Source: Ailurus styani (lineage: Eukaryota; Chordata; Mammalia; Carnivora; Ailuridae). From it: a stretch of 64,000 nucleotides of DNA. Positions 12,137 to 23,434 of this stretch are shown here, one piece after another (the first letter of the stretch is position 1; the number at the start of each line of letters is the position of its first letter). A program made the position numbers and the translations under genes. The notes under the pieces are model-generated. The model had not been told where the DNA came from, did not search any database, and saw nothing but the letters and a program-made list of their open reading frames with translations. The stretch is from positions 1,700,527-1,764,526 of the forward strand of contig LNAC01000272.1 in NCBI GenBank assembly GCA_002007465.1. Reading direction: 5' to 3'.

Positions 12137-12340
12137 TTGGGCACCAGGGTGGCTCAATCAGGTAACCATCTGCCTTTGGCTCAGGTCATGATCCTGGGGT
12201 CTTGGGATCGAGTCCCAAGTCAGGCTTCCTGTTCAGCGAGGAATCTGCTTCTCCCTCTCCCTCTGTCCCTCCCCTTGCTCACTCTCTCTCTCTCTCTCTC
12301 TCTCTCTCGAATAAATAAAATCTTTTAAAAAATGTTTTAA
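12137..12340 (+). mobile_element. CAN-SIN SINE abutting the older SINE
   Basis: Head 'cttgggcaccagggtggctc', 'ggtcatgatcctggggtc', 'gatcgagtcccaagtc', a (TC)n stretch at about 12278-12309, and a tail 'aataaataaaatctttt'. It lies directly in the A-rich tail of the preceding SINE, so it probably inserted there. Confidence 0.9.
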
Positions 12341-13860
12341 AAATGTTTTAAAGTTACTGAATTTATTATGAATGTAGTTATGATGCTTGGGGTCAGAGGA
12401 CATGGTGGTGGGGGCAAAGTAGGAAGAATATAAACAAGGTAAAATTGGCTATTTGTTGATATTTGTTCAAACCTCATGATGGACATGGGACTTGATTGTA
12501 ATACTGTCTCTGTTTTGTGTAGTGGAAAATTCCTATTAGAAGTAATTTTTTAAATGCATTTAAAAAAGAAATGACTTGTAGCAGGAATACCAAAATGAGT
12601 AACACATACATACACAGACATGTGTACACACTACCTCACAACTACTCACAATACAGTGAAATTTAAGAAGGTTAAAGTCAAATTTCTAAAGGGTTCCAGA
12701 GAGAAACAGAAGATCACCTACAAAGGAAGAAAACCAGACTGACTTCATACTTCTCAGTAGCACCGTCAGATACCAGAACACAACGAAATAGTATTTCCTG
12801 TTGTGGAATAATGACAACTTAGAGCTTAGAATCATGTATCAGACCAAGATATCTTTTTAACATAAGGACAAAATCAAGATATTTTTAGACAGGAAAAACT
12901 TTAGGAAGTTTCTCTGAGACCTCATCGGAAGGAATACATTAACAAAGGGAAAACTAAACTGAAGACCTTGTGAGTATATGTAAAGAAAGTAAGTTTACAC
13001 CTATCCAGGTAGACAATTATCCTACCCCTCCAAGTTAATTATAATAGTTAATCAATAAAATTAAAACAAACACTATGGCTTGGGATTTGAGGCAGGGCAG
13101 TAAGCAGAAAAGGGAGAAACTAGAGGGAGATGAGCATTCACTAATGTATTTTTTTCCTATTTGATGGAAATATTTGAAAAATTTAAAATATTTGAAAAGT
13201 ATCACCTATCAGTGAGCCTTAGATATAGATTGGGAGAAAATCAGTATAAATTTTAACGTGTTACGAGAAAGCACCAGAAAGACAGCAATGTGTAACTTTC
13301 AAACCAGTGGAAAGCAGAAAAAGAATATAAAAAGTGTGATGGCAGAAAAAAGTTTTAATTGACCATGGATTACCATAAATATTTCAAAGAAGAGATGCTT
13401 AGAATTAAAAAAAAACCGCCATCATGTTTTCTTCAATAGGCAGGCTGGAAAAGATAGAAAAAGATTGAAAACAATAAGATGGGGGAAAATATCTCATGCC
13501 AGTCTGAATCAAAAGAAAACCAGGGTAATTTGTAATGAACAAAAAGCGACAATAAATACTGGCGTGAAAACACTATACCCTGAAGCGTAAGCACATATCC
13601 AATTAACAATATCATTTCAAAATGTATGTAACAACTACAGAAATATAAACGGTTAGGGAAACATCCATAATTGTATACCCAGTCAGAAACTGATGGATCA
13701 AACAGAGGGGAAAAAAATAAGTAAGTTTACCAAGGATTTGAATAACACAATTAAATCAACTGAGAATGAATGAAAAAGAGAATTTTTAAAATTCCACATA
13801 TAAAATTCAAAATCCTTCATGTGTGATTAAAAATTATACTAGTAAATTAGAAAAAGAAGA
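12341..13860 (+). mobile_element. Old L1-lineage sequence (HAL1/L1M-like)
   Basis: The block at 12690-12960 follows a recognisable L1M/HAL1 order: '...tcagtagcaccgtcagatac', 'cagaacacaacgaaatag', 'gaccaagatatctttttaac', 'aaaatcaagatatttttag', and 'ggaatacattaacaaaggg'. The rest is AT-rich and too decayed to translate. Confidence 0.5.
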
Positions 13861-15430
13861 CTTCTTTAATATGACAATGGGTATCATCAATCTTTCTCCA
13901 AAGGAACAATAAACCTCAAACAAGGTACCCACATTAAGCATTATCCTAAATGAGAAAGTATTATGAAAGCATCCCCTTTAAAAAGGGGAATTACACTAAG
14001 ATACCCACATTTATTGCTTTTTTTCTTCCACATCATGATGGCGGGCATAGCCAGCACAGAATCCAAAGAAAAAGAAAAGAAAGACATCCAGCATTAGAAA
14101 GGAGATAATACAATTGTCTACACAGAACATCATTCAGAAAACATCTATAAATTATTAGAAATAACAGGAGACTGTTGCAAGGTCGTTAAGTATAAGATCA
14201 ATATTGATAACGTAATCGCACCTCTGCATAATGACAACAATTAATGGAAAATGTGATTTATGTAGAACATTACTTAAGGCAGCAACCAAAGCCACACAAG
14301 ACTTAGTAATGAATCTAACAAAGTTTGTGTAAAGGAGGTGTATATGTCAGTTATAAAGCTTCACTAGAAGACATTAAGGAGACCTGTGTAAATGGAGAAA
14401 TATCCCATGCTAATGGATGGGAAGATTTCATGTAAAATTCATGTTGGACTTTGATCTAATCTACAAATTCCACACAACTCCCTTTAATAGAGTTTCTCAT
14501 GGAACTCAACAAGATGATACTAAGTAGCCAGACACATCTGGGAAAGAAGAAGAAGAAATGGACGTGGGTTTAAGCAGAGATTAGGACTGACAGTGGGGTC
14601 GGCATATCTAATGCCTGTGTGATTACACGGGGATGAGCACGTCACCCGGTGAAACAGAATAGCGAGCTCAGAAACGAACCCGCACGTTAGGGGACTTTGA
14701 CAAATGACAAAGCCATTATAACAAATCACTGGGAAAAATCACTTAATTAATTGAGTTGGAAAACATATTTATCCGTGGGGGGTGGGGGTGGTGGGAGGCA
14801 GGTTGGGGGTTGGGAATTAAGTTGTATGCCTACTTTACATGAAAAACCAAAATCGATTCTAAAAGGATTAAAAGCTTAAATGTCAAAAGAAGATGGTAAA
14901 ATTCTAGTAGACAGTATTGATGAATATCTTTCTGTCCTTGCAGTTGGAAAAGATTTCTTGAACAGGAACAGGAAGCGTTAAGTATAAAGGAAAAGATTGC
15001 TAAATTAGGCTGTCTTAAAATCTCAATCTTACAAAAATGAAAAGCTGTTACAGACTTCGAGGAGCTATTGGCCACATACATTTAGAAGCAGCTAGATTGT
15101 TCAGTAACTATTGCTGGGGAGGAGGGGTTCGCTTAGTGAAGGAAAATAAGTTTGAATTCCTATCACCTGATATCTGCAAATTTCAAATGGAGATGAATTA
15201 ATACAAATTATAGAGACTGATTTTTTTTAACCTTTAAATGGCCAAGGTCTTTTTAAGCTTCCAAGAACATGAAACTTTATAAGGCAAAATTTTATATATG
15301 ACTCCATCAAAATTGAGGATTTCTGCTTCATAAAGGACACCCCAGATAAAATTAACAGAGAGCTGACTCTGAGAGACAAATGCAAGATACACAACTAGGA
15401 TAGTGGGCACAGAATATGACAAGACATTTT
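13861..15430 (+). mobile_element. Old L1M ORF2 remnant (RT downstream region)
   Basis: The sense strand follows L1 ORF2 after the reverse transcriptase core. The phrases include 'aatacaattgtctacacaga' (14105 onward, the 'D-D-x' finger region context), 'gacctgtgtaaatggagaaa' near 14381, and 'atggaactcaacaagatg' near 14499. They continue with 'ggaaaagatttcttgaacag' near 14945 and 'agagctgactctgagagac' near 15358. All frames are broken. A G-rich insert lies at 14777-14816. Confidence 0.65.
14777..14816 (+). repeat. G-rich tract with several G-runs
   Basis: Contains at least five runs of three or more G within about 40 bases ('ggggggtgggggtggtggga' and then 'ggttgggggttggg'). This fits the simple pattern for an intramolecular G-quadruplex on the plus strand. 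Confidence 0.6.
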
Positions 15431-15677
15431 ACGGACAGAGCGAGACTGGAAATAACAGCTAGTCTATGAAACCATGTTCAGGATCACGGGTAAGGTTATC
15501 AGTCAATGAGGTTCCACATCAAAGCCACGAGATTCGTTCCATAAGAAAGTTAAATGCTATCTTTTGTTGGCAGAAATGCTAACAATAGGAACCTCTCCCT
15601 GCTGAGGGGAGCAATCGGCCACCCTCCGTGAATTTCTGCAGCTACAACAACCCACCAAACCCCTTCCTGAACGCATG
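15431..15677. other. Unassigned sequence
   Basis: Nothing recognised between the L1 remnant and the MER20 element. Confidence 0.4.
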
Positions 15678-15685
15678 CCCTAGAG

Positions 15686-15914
15686 CAGTGCGCTGACCTA
15701 GAGCCGTTTTGTCCCCCTGGGAGACATCTAGCAATGTCTGGAGATTTATTCTGGGATCACGAGTGGGAGGATGCCTCTGGCTTCTGGTGGGGAGAGACCA
15801 GGAATGCAGTTCAACATCCTACCCCGCCCACGACAGCGCCCACCACAGCCCCGCACAACCAAGACCTAATTATCCAGCCCCAAATGTCAGTGGTTCCTGG
15901 GTTGAGAAACCTTG
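15686..15914 (+). mobile_element. MER20-like hAT-Charlie DNA transposon
   Basis: Non-autonomous element of about 229 bp. Its order is 'ttttgtccccctgggagaca', 'tagcaatgtctggaga', 'gaccaggaatgcagttc', 'aattatccagccccaaatgt', and 'ggttgagaaaccttg', as in MER20. Its ends 'cagtg...' and '...ccttg' are flanked by imperfect 8-bp repeats 'ccctagag' (15678-15685) and 'ccctccag' (15915-15922), the size expected of hAT insertions. MER20 is ancestral to placental mammals. Confidence 0.8.
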
Positions 15915-15922
15915 CCCTCCAG

Positions 15923-16199
15923 AAGCTCTCCCCCGGATGTGAAGAGGGCTCCTGTGAGGTCGGCTTTATCTGTCAGTAAGCCTTAGAAATCACAGTGCTG
16001 TTTGCGGAAGTGGGGGGCTGGGAGCCATAAAGACCCAAAGTGAAATGAAACAATATGGCGGATGCCCCCTGCAACAGGTAGATGTAATAGGAAAAAAACA
16101 CAGTATGGATGGATCGGTGTTGAGGGGAAACGCAGGAACTGAAGTTAGATCCCTCTCATAATAAGATTTATATAGACTCAAGACACACAGACACAAAGC
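15923..16199. other. Unassigned sequence
   Basis: No recognised gene or repeat. Confidence 0.4.
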
Positions 16200-17130
16200 A
16201 ACATCCTAGCTTACAGCGATTTCTCATTTCAGAAGACATTAGCAGACGCATTAGAGAAACTGTGAAGAAAGAGGGGAATGGGTGTGGGGCAAATCAAATA
16301 GATTAAAACAAGTCAACTTCAAGGAAAAAGAATCCGGGCTTGAAGGAAGGATGACCAAGCCTCAGGCGTGGTTGATTTGACTCTGAGAAGCTGAGGCAAA
16401 ATAAACAAATAACCAGTAAATATCTTACTACATATTATTTACTCTCTAGGGAATATATCTTATGTTCAGATGCCCACAGGACATTTATAAAGAATTGATG
16501 ATGCGTTATGTCAGGAAGAAAAACTCAATACTTCTCAAGAATCAGAATTTATAAAAACCCCATTCATAGACATTAAGAATTTTAAAAGAGAGTTGAAATA
16601 GAAACCCCATTTGCTTTTAAATTCAAAAGCACGCTCAAGCCGTCCTAGGGTCAGAAATGACAAGGAGAAGCAACTACAGACTGTGTGGATCAGGAAGACA
16701 GAGCAAATGTGCATCAAAACTTATTACATGTGCTCAAAGTTCTATTCGGTATAAAATTCATAAGCCTCTATGACTTTTATTATTAAATAAGAAAGAATAT
16801 AAATACATGATCTAGACATTCACTTCAAAATGTTATTAAAAACATCAAAATAAACCCGAGGAAAGTAGGGAGAAAGAATCTATGATAGTAAATTTAATAT
16901 GAAAGCATCAGAAAACGGAAAAGAACTGGTTCTTTGAAAATGAAGAAGAGGAAGAAGGAGGAGGAGGAGGAAGGAAGAGAAGGAGGAGGAGGGAGAAAGA
17001 GGAGGGAGACGAGGAAGGGGGGAGGAGGAGGGAAGAGGAAGGGGAAGGGGCAGGAGGGGGAAGAAGGGGGAAGGAAGGAAAGAAACTAGACAAACCCCTG
17101 GCAGATTTAGTTGGCAATGACATGAAGAGA
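16200..17130 (+). mobile_element. Old L1M ORF2 fragment with purine-rich expansion
   Basis: The 3' part follows the L1 ORF2 N-terminal/RT-proximal text. 'agtagggagaaagaat' is followed by 'ggaaaagaactggttctttg' near 16917, then 'aaactagacaaacccctggc' at 17084. Between these, at about 16940-17080, the A/G-rich codons have expanded into a GGA/GAA repeat. Confidence 0.6.
16938..17085 (+). repeat. GGA/GAA purine-rich simple repeat
   Basis: About 145 bases almost purely of A and G on the plus strand, mainly 'gaggaggagg' and 'ggaagggg' units. Pure purine-pyrimidine strand bias of this length can adopt triplex or slipped structures. It produces artificial Ser/Pro/Leu frames on the minus strand. Confidence 0.9.
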
Positions 17131-20100
17131 AAATCCTTCTCTGACCAGTGCAGCTGGAGACTAAAGAGCGCTTGCCCAACCCTAGGTGGGAAGGGGGATG
17201 GAAGCGGATCCAGGACCCTAGCTTAGCACCCAGCATGGGGAATCCCCTCTACGCGGTTTCTCTGGGTTTGCTTGGGCTCCCAAGTCAAACACCAGTGGTC
17301 CAGTGTCACCGCTCTTCCGAAGTTCCTTTGAATCTCCTGCTCTGAACTTCCAGCTCCTGGGTGGTGAGACACTGTCCACCTTAAGCTTCCTGCTTTTGGG
17401 GTTTTGCTTGTCCTTCTCTCTTGGGGCTCAAGCTACTGTTTCAGAGTGAAATGACCCCCGTGCTTGTATCTGTGCTAACAGCCTCTCAACCTGACTTGGG
17501 GCTGACTCTGGCCCAGTCTGTCTCCTCTGCCCACTCCCAGGATTGCAGCCCCCCCCCCCCATCTCAGGAAGGCAGCACGTGGTGTTCTTCTGACGCGCCC
17601 CCCAGGCACTGCCCGGCTGACTCGCTGGTGCTGAGCGCCAGTGCAGGTTTCCCTTCCTTGGTACAGGACTGTGATCACCTCCACAGGGTCTGGGAGGGCC
17701 AGGCGAAATTAGACGCTGCCTATCCAGTCACCTGCTTCCTCTCCGATTCTTCGGATTTTCCACAAAGTGACCCGCAGCCTGTGTTCCTGGGGAGGCCAAA
17801 GCATACACCCTCCTCCATCTTATTTGCACCCAGTTTTTTTTTTTTTTTGGTATTCATAGCAGATATATATTCAAAGATAAAGGGGAAAAAATGTCATCAA
17901 TTTTCTTTAAAGTAATAATTTACCTGTGTAACTACCAAAATCATGCATCTTTATTATAAAGAGCCAACAACAGAGAGATACTGAGAGAAAAGAGAACAAG
18001 CTTCCTCCAACTCCTCCAAGCTCATCCGCTCCCCTCTTTCATAAGGTAACAAACGTGAACAATTTGGAACATGTTTCACAGCTTCCTCTCTGTCCGATCG
18101 TACATATGATCAGTTGAGGGTAAATATTTAAATGAACAAGACTTTATCTTTGTGGATTGACAGAAAACCACAGCTCCCCTTCTGGTGGCCTTTTGCTTCA
18201 CACCTACTTTGGGTGGTAAAGTAGTGAGTAAAGGCCCAAAGGAATGTGTGGCCAAATCACCAACGGAGCCACTGGACTGTGTCCCAAGGAGTTTTTCCCT
18301 CTCTGGTTTTAATATAGAATTTCCAGTTAGTAAGCAGAACTCGCTGGACGGCTGGCTCAGAATGCTTGGTTCTAGCAAACAGGTCAAATCACAAGACTCT
18401 GAGTAAAACCTGCTACACTCTCAACACCTCTCCTGAATTAAGAGAAAAATTTTTCATAAGATGCTAGTAAGTGACCTCTGGTTTCTAAATTCTGTGACAG
18501 CATAAGCAAATCATCCACTGTCAAAAAATTGTCATGTGTTGAGCATTCACCACATGCCTGTGTATGACCCCGTGGGCCACCCCCCTCTCCCCCGTCAACT
18601 CCCGGGAAAAACAGAGGAATGAATGTGACCTTCGATCAAGTGGGAGTGGGTCAAGTACAGTTTGATTACAAGGACCAGATTTCACAAGGAGTCTTCACTC
18701 CTGTTGCTCTGGTCATTGCTGTCCGAGCGCTCCAATTCGGGCCTGATATTTGCTGAGGCTTACTTATTCCCCGTGGCGTGAAGCCACACTCCAGAAACAC
18801 AGCTTCTCTCCATGCTAGTTTGGACTGGCACAAATATTTGCAAAGACCCTGCACATGCCGTTTCCTTGCACATGAAATGGATGCGAGCTTGTGAGGTTTG
18901 GAAATGTCAATGAATAGAATTGTCTGATCACCCAAAGGACTTGCTCCGTGGGCGTGTTGAGAAGTGGAGAGGTGCAATGTGACTTATCAGCCAAAGGAGC
19001 GTCCATGGCAACCAGCTCCAGGTTTCCTTGGAGACCTCGTGCTTTAGCGGGAAGCCAGGGCAGGAAGCGCATTGGAATGGAGTGCGGGAAAGAACAATGA
19101 CACCACCTTTGCCCAGGGACCCGTGGCTCCCGACTTGGATTTCACACTCTAAATGAACGTGAGACTCCGCAGATAGAACACCAGCGGCAAACACATCCAA
19201 ACTGAGGATGCTGAAAAAAGAGAGTCTTAAAACAGAATCTGTCCTGGCCCTAATCTCAGCTGAGCCAAGGAAGCTCTGTGGTTAAACCTTTTAAGCCATT
19301 CCTCCAAAGATCACCGTTTACCAGTGAAACAAATACAAATGTTTCCAAAAAATAAAGATGTGAAATATGAACACAAAGTCAGAGAGCCCAAACAAAATGA
19401 GTATAAAAACTTTGACTTTGACGCTTATAGATTCCACTAGATCTCCCTCTTTCCTGAGGAAAGCACCTACTTACACTCTTCGTGTCTCTCTTATTTCTCT
19501 TGTCTTTACCTTTGCTAGCTCCCGAACTTTGGAAACAAAAAGAGGAGACAGAGATTGAGATGTGCGATATTAGAAGAGTTGACAAGGTTCTGGGGGAAGA
19601 TGCAGGGAAATCCCAGATGAGAATTGAACAGCAGCGTACGGTTGGCCTGGATGTGCCCTGTACCCCATCATTCTCACGACTGGTATTGGTGCTACACTGA
19701 GCCAATGTTCATATGGTGCAAACATTCCGGGAGACCCGTGGTCAAATCCCTTTTCATAGGCTTGTAGCCCCACTGACATTCATCGTATATTCTGTGACAC
19801 TGGGTGTGTTTCCTCTTGGGGGGTGGGGAGAAGAAAACAAATTTTGGCTGTTAGCTATTTTTCTCAACTTGAGACCCATAATGATCTGTGTGCCTTGTTC
19901 TCAGAAAGATCAATTTTACATTTTAGGAACAATGGACATGAAGCAACTGAAAATGTTTCTGGAAGGAAACTGCAGAAAATATGTGCCCACCAGCTCTTAA
20001 TGGCAGCTACGAGAGAAGAGAAAAAGACCTGCCCATTAATGTCACTTCAGCCGAGGGCATGATGTTCTGGCTGAATGGTAGCGCTGGCCATCATTTTTGC

Positions 20101-20322
20101 CTTCGGAGGGGCATTAGGAGGAAAAGAACCCTTGCTCCTATTTGAATTAAGATGCCCTATCCCCCCCCTCTCTGTCCAGGCACAAAGAGGAGGTTTTAGC
20201 ATGGCTCAGAGAGAGGAACTAAAAAACAATCTCAAAAGCAGAGGGATGAATTCTCAGGCAGAGAGTATGTGACTATTCTTACACACACTGTAAGAGGTGT
20301 GTGCATGTGTGTGTTGGCTATT
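17131..20322. other. Unassigned, single-copy-looking DNA
   Basis: About 3.2 kb without a repeat I can name or an exon I can defend. It has a C9-10 run near 17550 and a T11-12 run near 17837. The largest open frame (164 codons, 17421-17915 plus) is low-complexity Ser/Pro-rich and ends in poly-T-derived Phe residues, so it looks spurious. Part of this stretch could be conserved non-coding DNA, but that cannot be judged from one sequence. Confidence 0.45.
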
Positions 20323-20336
20323 GAAAATAAATGCAA

Positions 20337-20960
20337 GCTACCCTATGACCCAGCAATTGCACTACTGGGTATTTACCCCAAAGATACAGATGTAGTGAAA
20401 AGAAAGTCCATATGTACTACAATGTTCATAGCAGCAATGTCCACAATCGCCAAACTGTGGAAGGAGACCAGATGTCCTTCAACAGACGAATGGATAAAGA
20501 AGACGTGGTCCATGTATACAATGGAATATTACTCAGCCATCAGAAAGGATGAATACCCAACTTTTGTATCAACATGGACAGGACTGGAGGAGATTATGCT
20601 GAGTGAAATAAGTCAAGCAGAGAAAGACAATCATCATATGGTTTCACATATATGTGGAACATAAGGAATAACATGGAGGACTTTAGGAGAAGGAAAGGAA
20701 AAGTGAATTGGGGGGACTTTAGGAGAAGGAAAGGAAAAGTGAATTGGGGAAAATCAGAGGGGGAGAAAAACCATGAGAGACTGTGGACTCTGAGAAACAA
20801 ACTGAGGGTTTGGGGGGAGATGGGTGAGCCTGGTGGTGGGTATTAAGGAGGGCATGTATTGCATGGAGCACTGGGTGTTATATGTAAACAATCAATCAAA
20901 CACTACATCAAAAACTAATGATCTACTGCATGGTGACTAACATAACACAATAAAAAAAAA
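20337..20960 (+). mobile_element. Carnivore LINE-1, 624-bp 5'-truncated copy with TSD
   Basis: Begins in ORF2 at 'LPYDPAIALLGIYPKDTDVV' and runs in frame to the natural ORF2 stop at 20662-20664 ('...MVSHICGT' stop), then the 3' UTR and A-rich tail. Target-site duplication 'gaaaataaat(g/a)caa' lies at 20323-20336 and 20961-20974. The 3' UTR has the 'gcactgggtgttatatgtaa' type end. It contains a private 36-bp tandem duplication (20678-20713, 20714-20749). The long intact C-terminal frame, about 110 codons, suggests a fairly recent insertion. Confidence 0.93.
20678..20749 (+). repeat. 36-bp tandem duplication inside L1 3' UTR
   Basis: Two adjacent exact copies of a 36-bp purine-rich unit starting 'ggactttaggagaagg'. 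The equivalent place in the L1 at 53481-54377 (near 54130) has one copy, so this is private to this insertion or its sublineage. Confidence 0.93.
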
Positions 20961-20974
20961 GAAAATAAATACAA

Positions 20975-22115
20975 AGCTGTATAACCATTTGATGGGTCTC
21001 TAAGCTTCTTGGCATCTTGAAACGAGGTAAATCTCGTTGCTCATTAAAATGGTTAACTCTGTCTAGTCTACTGAAGGAAGTCCCCTCTGATTTTGTAAAG
21101 CACCTAAATATAATAAAGCATTCATAGAACAGGGCAACATTCCAGATTCTCTCTTTGTTAACCAAACCGGTGAAGGATTAGGTTCCTCAGTGTTTTAAGC
21201 TATGACTTTAAGCTACCCAGGGGAATCCTCCGTAGTTCAAGCCTGCTTCAGTAGGATGCTGTTCAATGTTAACTCTCAGCTCCCTCGGAGGAGCAATGCC
21301 CTGATTTGTAGCATTTGCCAATTTCCATGGTGTAAAACTTCCACCATGTCTGATTTCAAGCTACTGAGGGTTTAACAAATCACTTGCAAAGTTCCTGAAA
21401 ATATGACATTCAACTCTCGCAAAGTGGCGTGCCGTGGCTCCAGCATACCACCACACATGGGTTTCTCAGTGATCGCCAAAGTCATGGCAGCACAGTCTCA
21501 TTGCAGACAAATTAACTAAATGCAACAAGAAATAAATATCCTCCTAGAGCTGGAATTTAAGTCCAAAATTTAAATAACCTTTTGTAGAACTGGATTCCAC
21601 AAAAGGTCCCAAGTTTGTGAAGAGCCATTCTATTTTAGTTAACTTTTTCTTTCTATCAAGAAAGAAATGGTATGCTCATTATAAAACAATTGGGAAATGA
21701 AGAAAATAATGTTCTGCGGAACCCCACAGCAATGTCCTTTGGGAACCAATTTGAAAGTCACTGACAGGGACCGAGAAATGACCCAGAAATGGAAAATCCG
21801 ATGCACACTTTCTGATCTGTCCCATAGGCTGTAAATTGATCACACCAACCCTCCTTGTCTTGGAGTATTACTTTGCCTCTAATATTGGCATGCAAACCTT
21901 TCTGCCTCACAGAATGTATATGAATCCTGGTTCTGCATGACCAGGAGGAAAGGTGAGAGGTGTAACAAGGTATGACTCTATCCTGGCCTCATCATTTTTA
22001 TGGTTACCCATTTAATAAACAATGGAGTTCCTGTAGCTGATGAACAATGAACTTGGTAACATACAGATTTAGGTTCAAATCGCTTTCTGTATGGTTATGC
22101 AAGTTAATATCTAAG
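20975..22115. other. Unassigned sequence
   Basis: No recognised gene or repeat in about 1.1 kb. Confidence 0.4.
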
Positions 22116-22119
22116 ATAT

Positions 22120-22560
22120 ACATCATTCATTTATTCAATTTTTTAAAGTTTTGCAGATAAAATGATCATCAAAACACAGTCTCTGTCCACATGGAATTTA
22201 GACACCAATAGAGAAAAGAGACAGCACATAATTTCCCACAAATACACCATTATGAATTCTACCAAATGCCATAATTGAAAAAGGACAGGGTATCAGGATA
22301 TGCAGAGGTGATGCTTGACTTGAGATACTAAGGATGAGTAGGAATGGAATTAGGAGAAGAGGAAGAAAGGGAAGAATATCTCAGGAAGAGAGTACTGCTT
22401 ATGCAAGGACCCTGAGGTGGGAAAACACATGGACCCTCTCCAGAATGAGCCATTGGCTGACGTGGTTGGAGACTGAGCACCTCGGGGATAGCAGAGCAGG
22501 TGGCATCACAGAAGTGGGGCAGGCTCCGGGTCATGAGGGTCTTGAAATGAAAACCTCAGA
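22120..22560 (-). mobile_element. LINE-2 fragment (antisense)
   Basis: Antisense L2 3' region. 'cattcatttattcaatttt' is followed by 'gtctctgtccacatggaatt' and 'gagaaaagagacagcac'. Then come 'gagaagaggaagaaagg' and 'tatgcaaggaccctgaggtg', the usual L2 order. Confidence 0.6.
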
Positions 22561-22959
22561 AGTCAAAAAACAAGTTAATTTTAATCACAGATCTCTAGCA
22601 TTACATATTTCAGCCACAAAAGAATGGCTATGTAGAGCAGAAGGTAAGACAGAAGGGAGTTAAGTTCTGCTTAATGCTTCACTTTTAGAGGGGGATCAAT
22701 AGATACTAATTAATTTTTTACATTAATTGAAAAGTGGCTTCTAAAAATATTGAATTACCAATGATAACCACTTCAAAATAGTAATAAAATGTGTAATTTT
22801 CAAATGTATGAGAAAAAAAGGAAATTGATCAAGAAAAATGATATGAAAACAAATAAACTAGAAAGCAGCCATTCTTGTCTTCTGATGTAAGCCTTTGCGT
22901 CTTTAAATAGAGTATCACCCTTTGGGCTGACATCTTTTAAATTAAATATAATAGAAATG
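22561..22959. other. Unassigned AT-rich sequence
   Basis: Nothing recognised. Confidence 0.4.
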
Positions 22960-23145
22960 TGTTTCTAATCTTGGCTTTAAATTTAGGGAGAGATTGAATT
23001 TTATTAAATACTTTGTCAATTGCTATTTCTCTATGACCTACCAATGTTACTGAATGTGTTAATAAATTTTATGACATCGAATTAACCTTTCATTCCTGAA
23101 ATAAAAATTACTGGTGATTTTTAAAATATATTTTCTGGTATAACT
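22960..23145 (-). mobile_element. Old L1 RT-region fragment (antisense)
   Basis: Antisense L1 ORF2 reverse-transcriptase text: 'gaattttattaaatactttg', 'gctatttctctatgacc', 'gaatgtgttaataaattt', and 'cctttcattcctgaaa'. It is short and diverged. Confidence 0.55.
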
Positions 23146-23434
23146 AAAAATACTTACCATTTTACTGAAGAGGCTAGCCAAGATAATAAGTAAAAAATAA
23201 ATCAAATAAAGACATGTTATTAACATAGGTCAGAGGATTATGTATTTGGCTTAAAAATCCAAAATGACCAACTAAAAAAGTCATTGTAGTAAAAAACAAA
23301 TTGAATAGAAAGAAAAAAGATAATAAGTTTCATCTGATATAATGCTTATGCAAGAATGCCTCTCCGTGTCTGTCTCTGCCTCTCTCTCAGCATGGGATGG
23401 ACTTGATCTATTGGATTTTTAAATAAGCTTAGAG
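23146..23434. other. Unassigned AT-rich sequence
   Basis: Nothing recognised. Confidence 0.35.

Noticed and set aside
17421..17915. 164-codon plus-strand frame
   Set aside because: Ser/Pro-rich with a poly-C derived Pro run and a poly-T derived Phe run at the end. No domain, no start context, no splice support.
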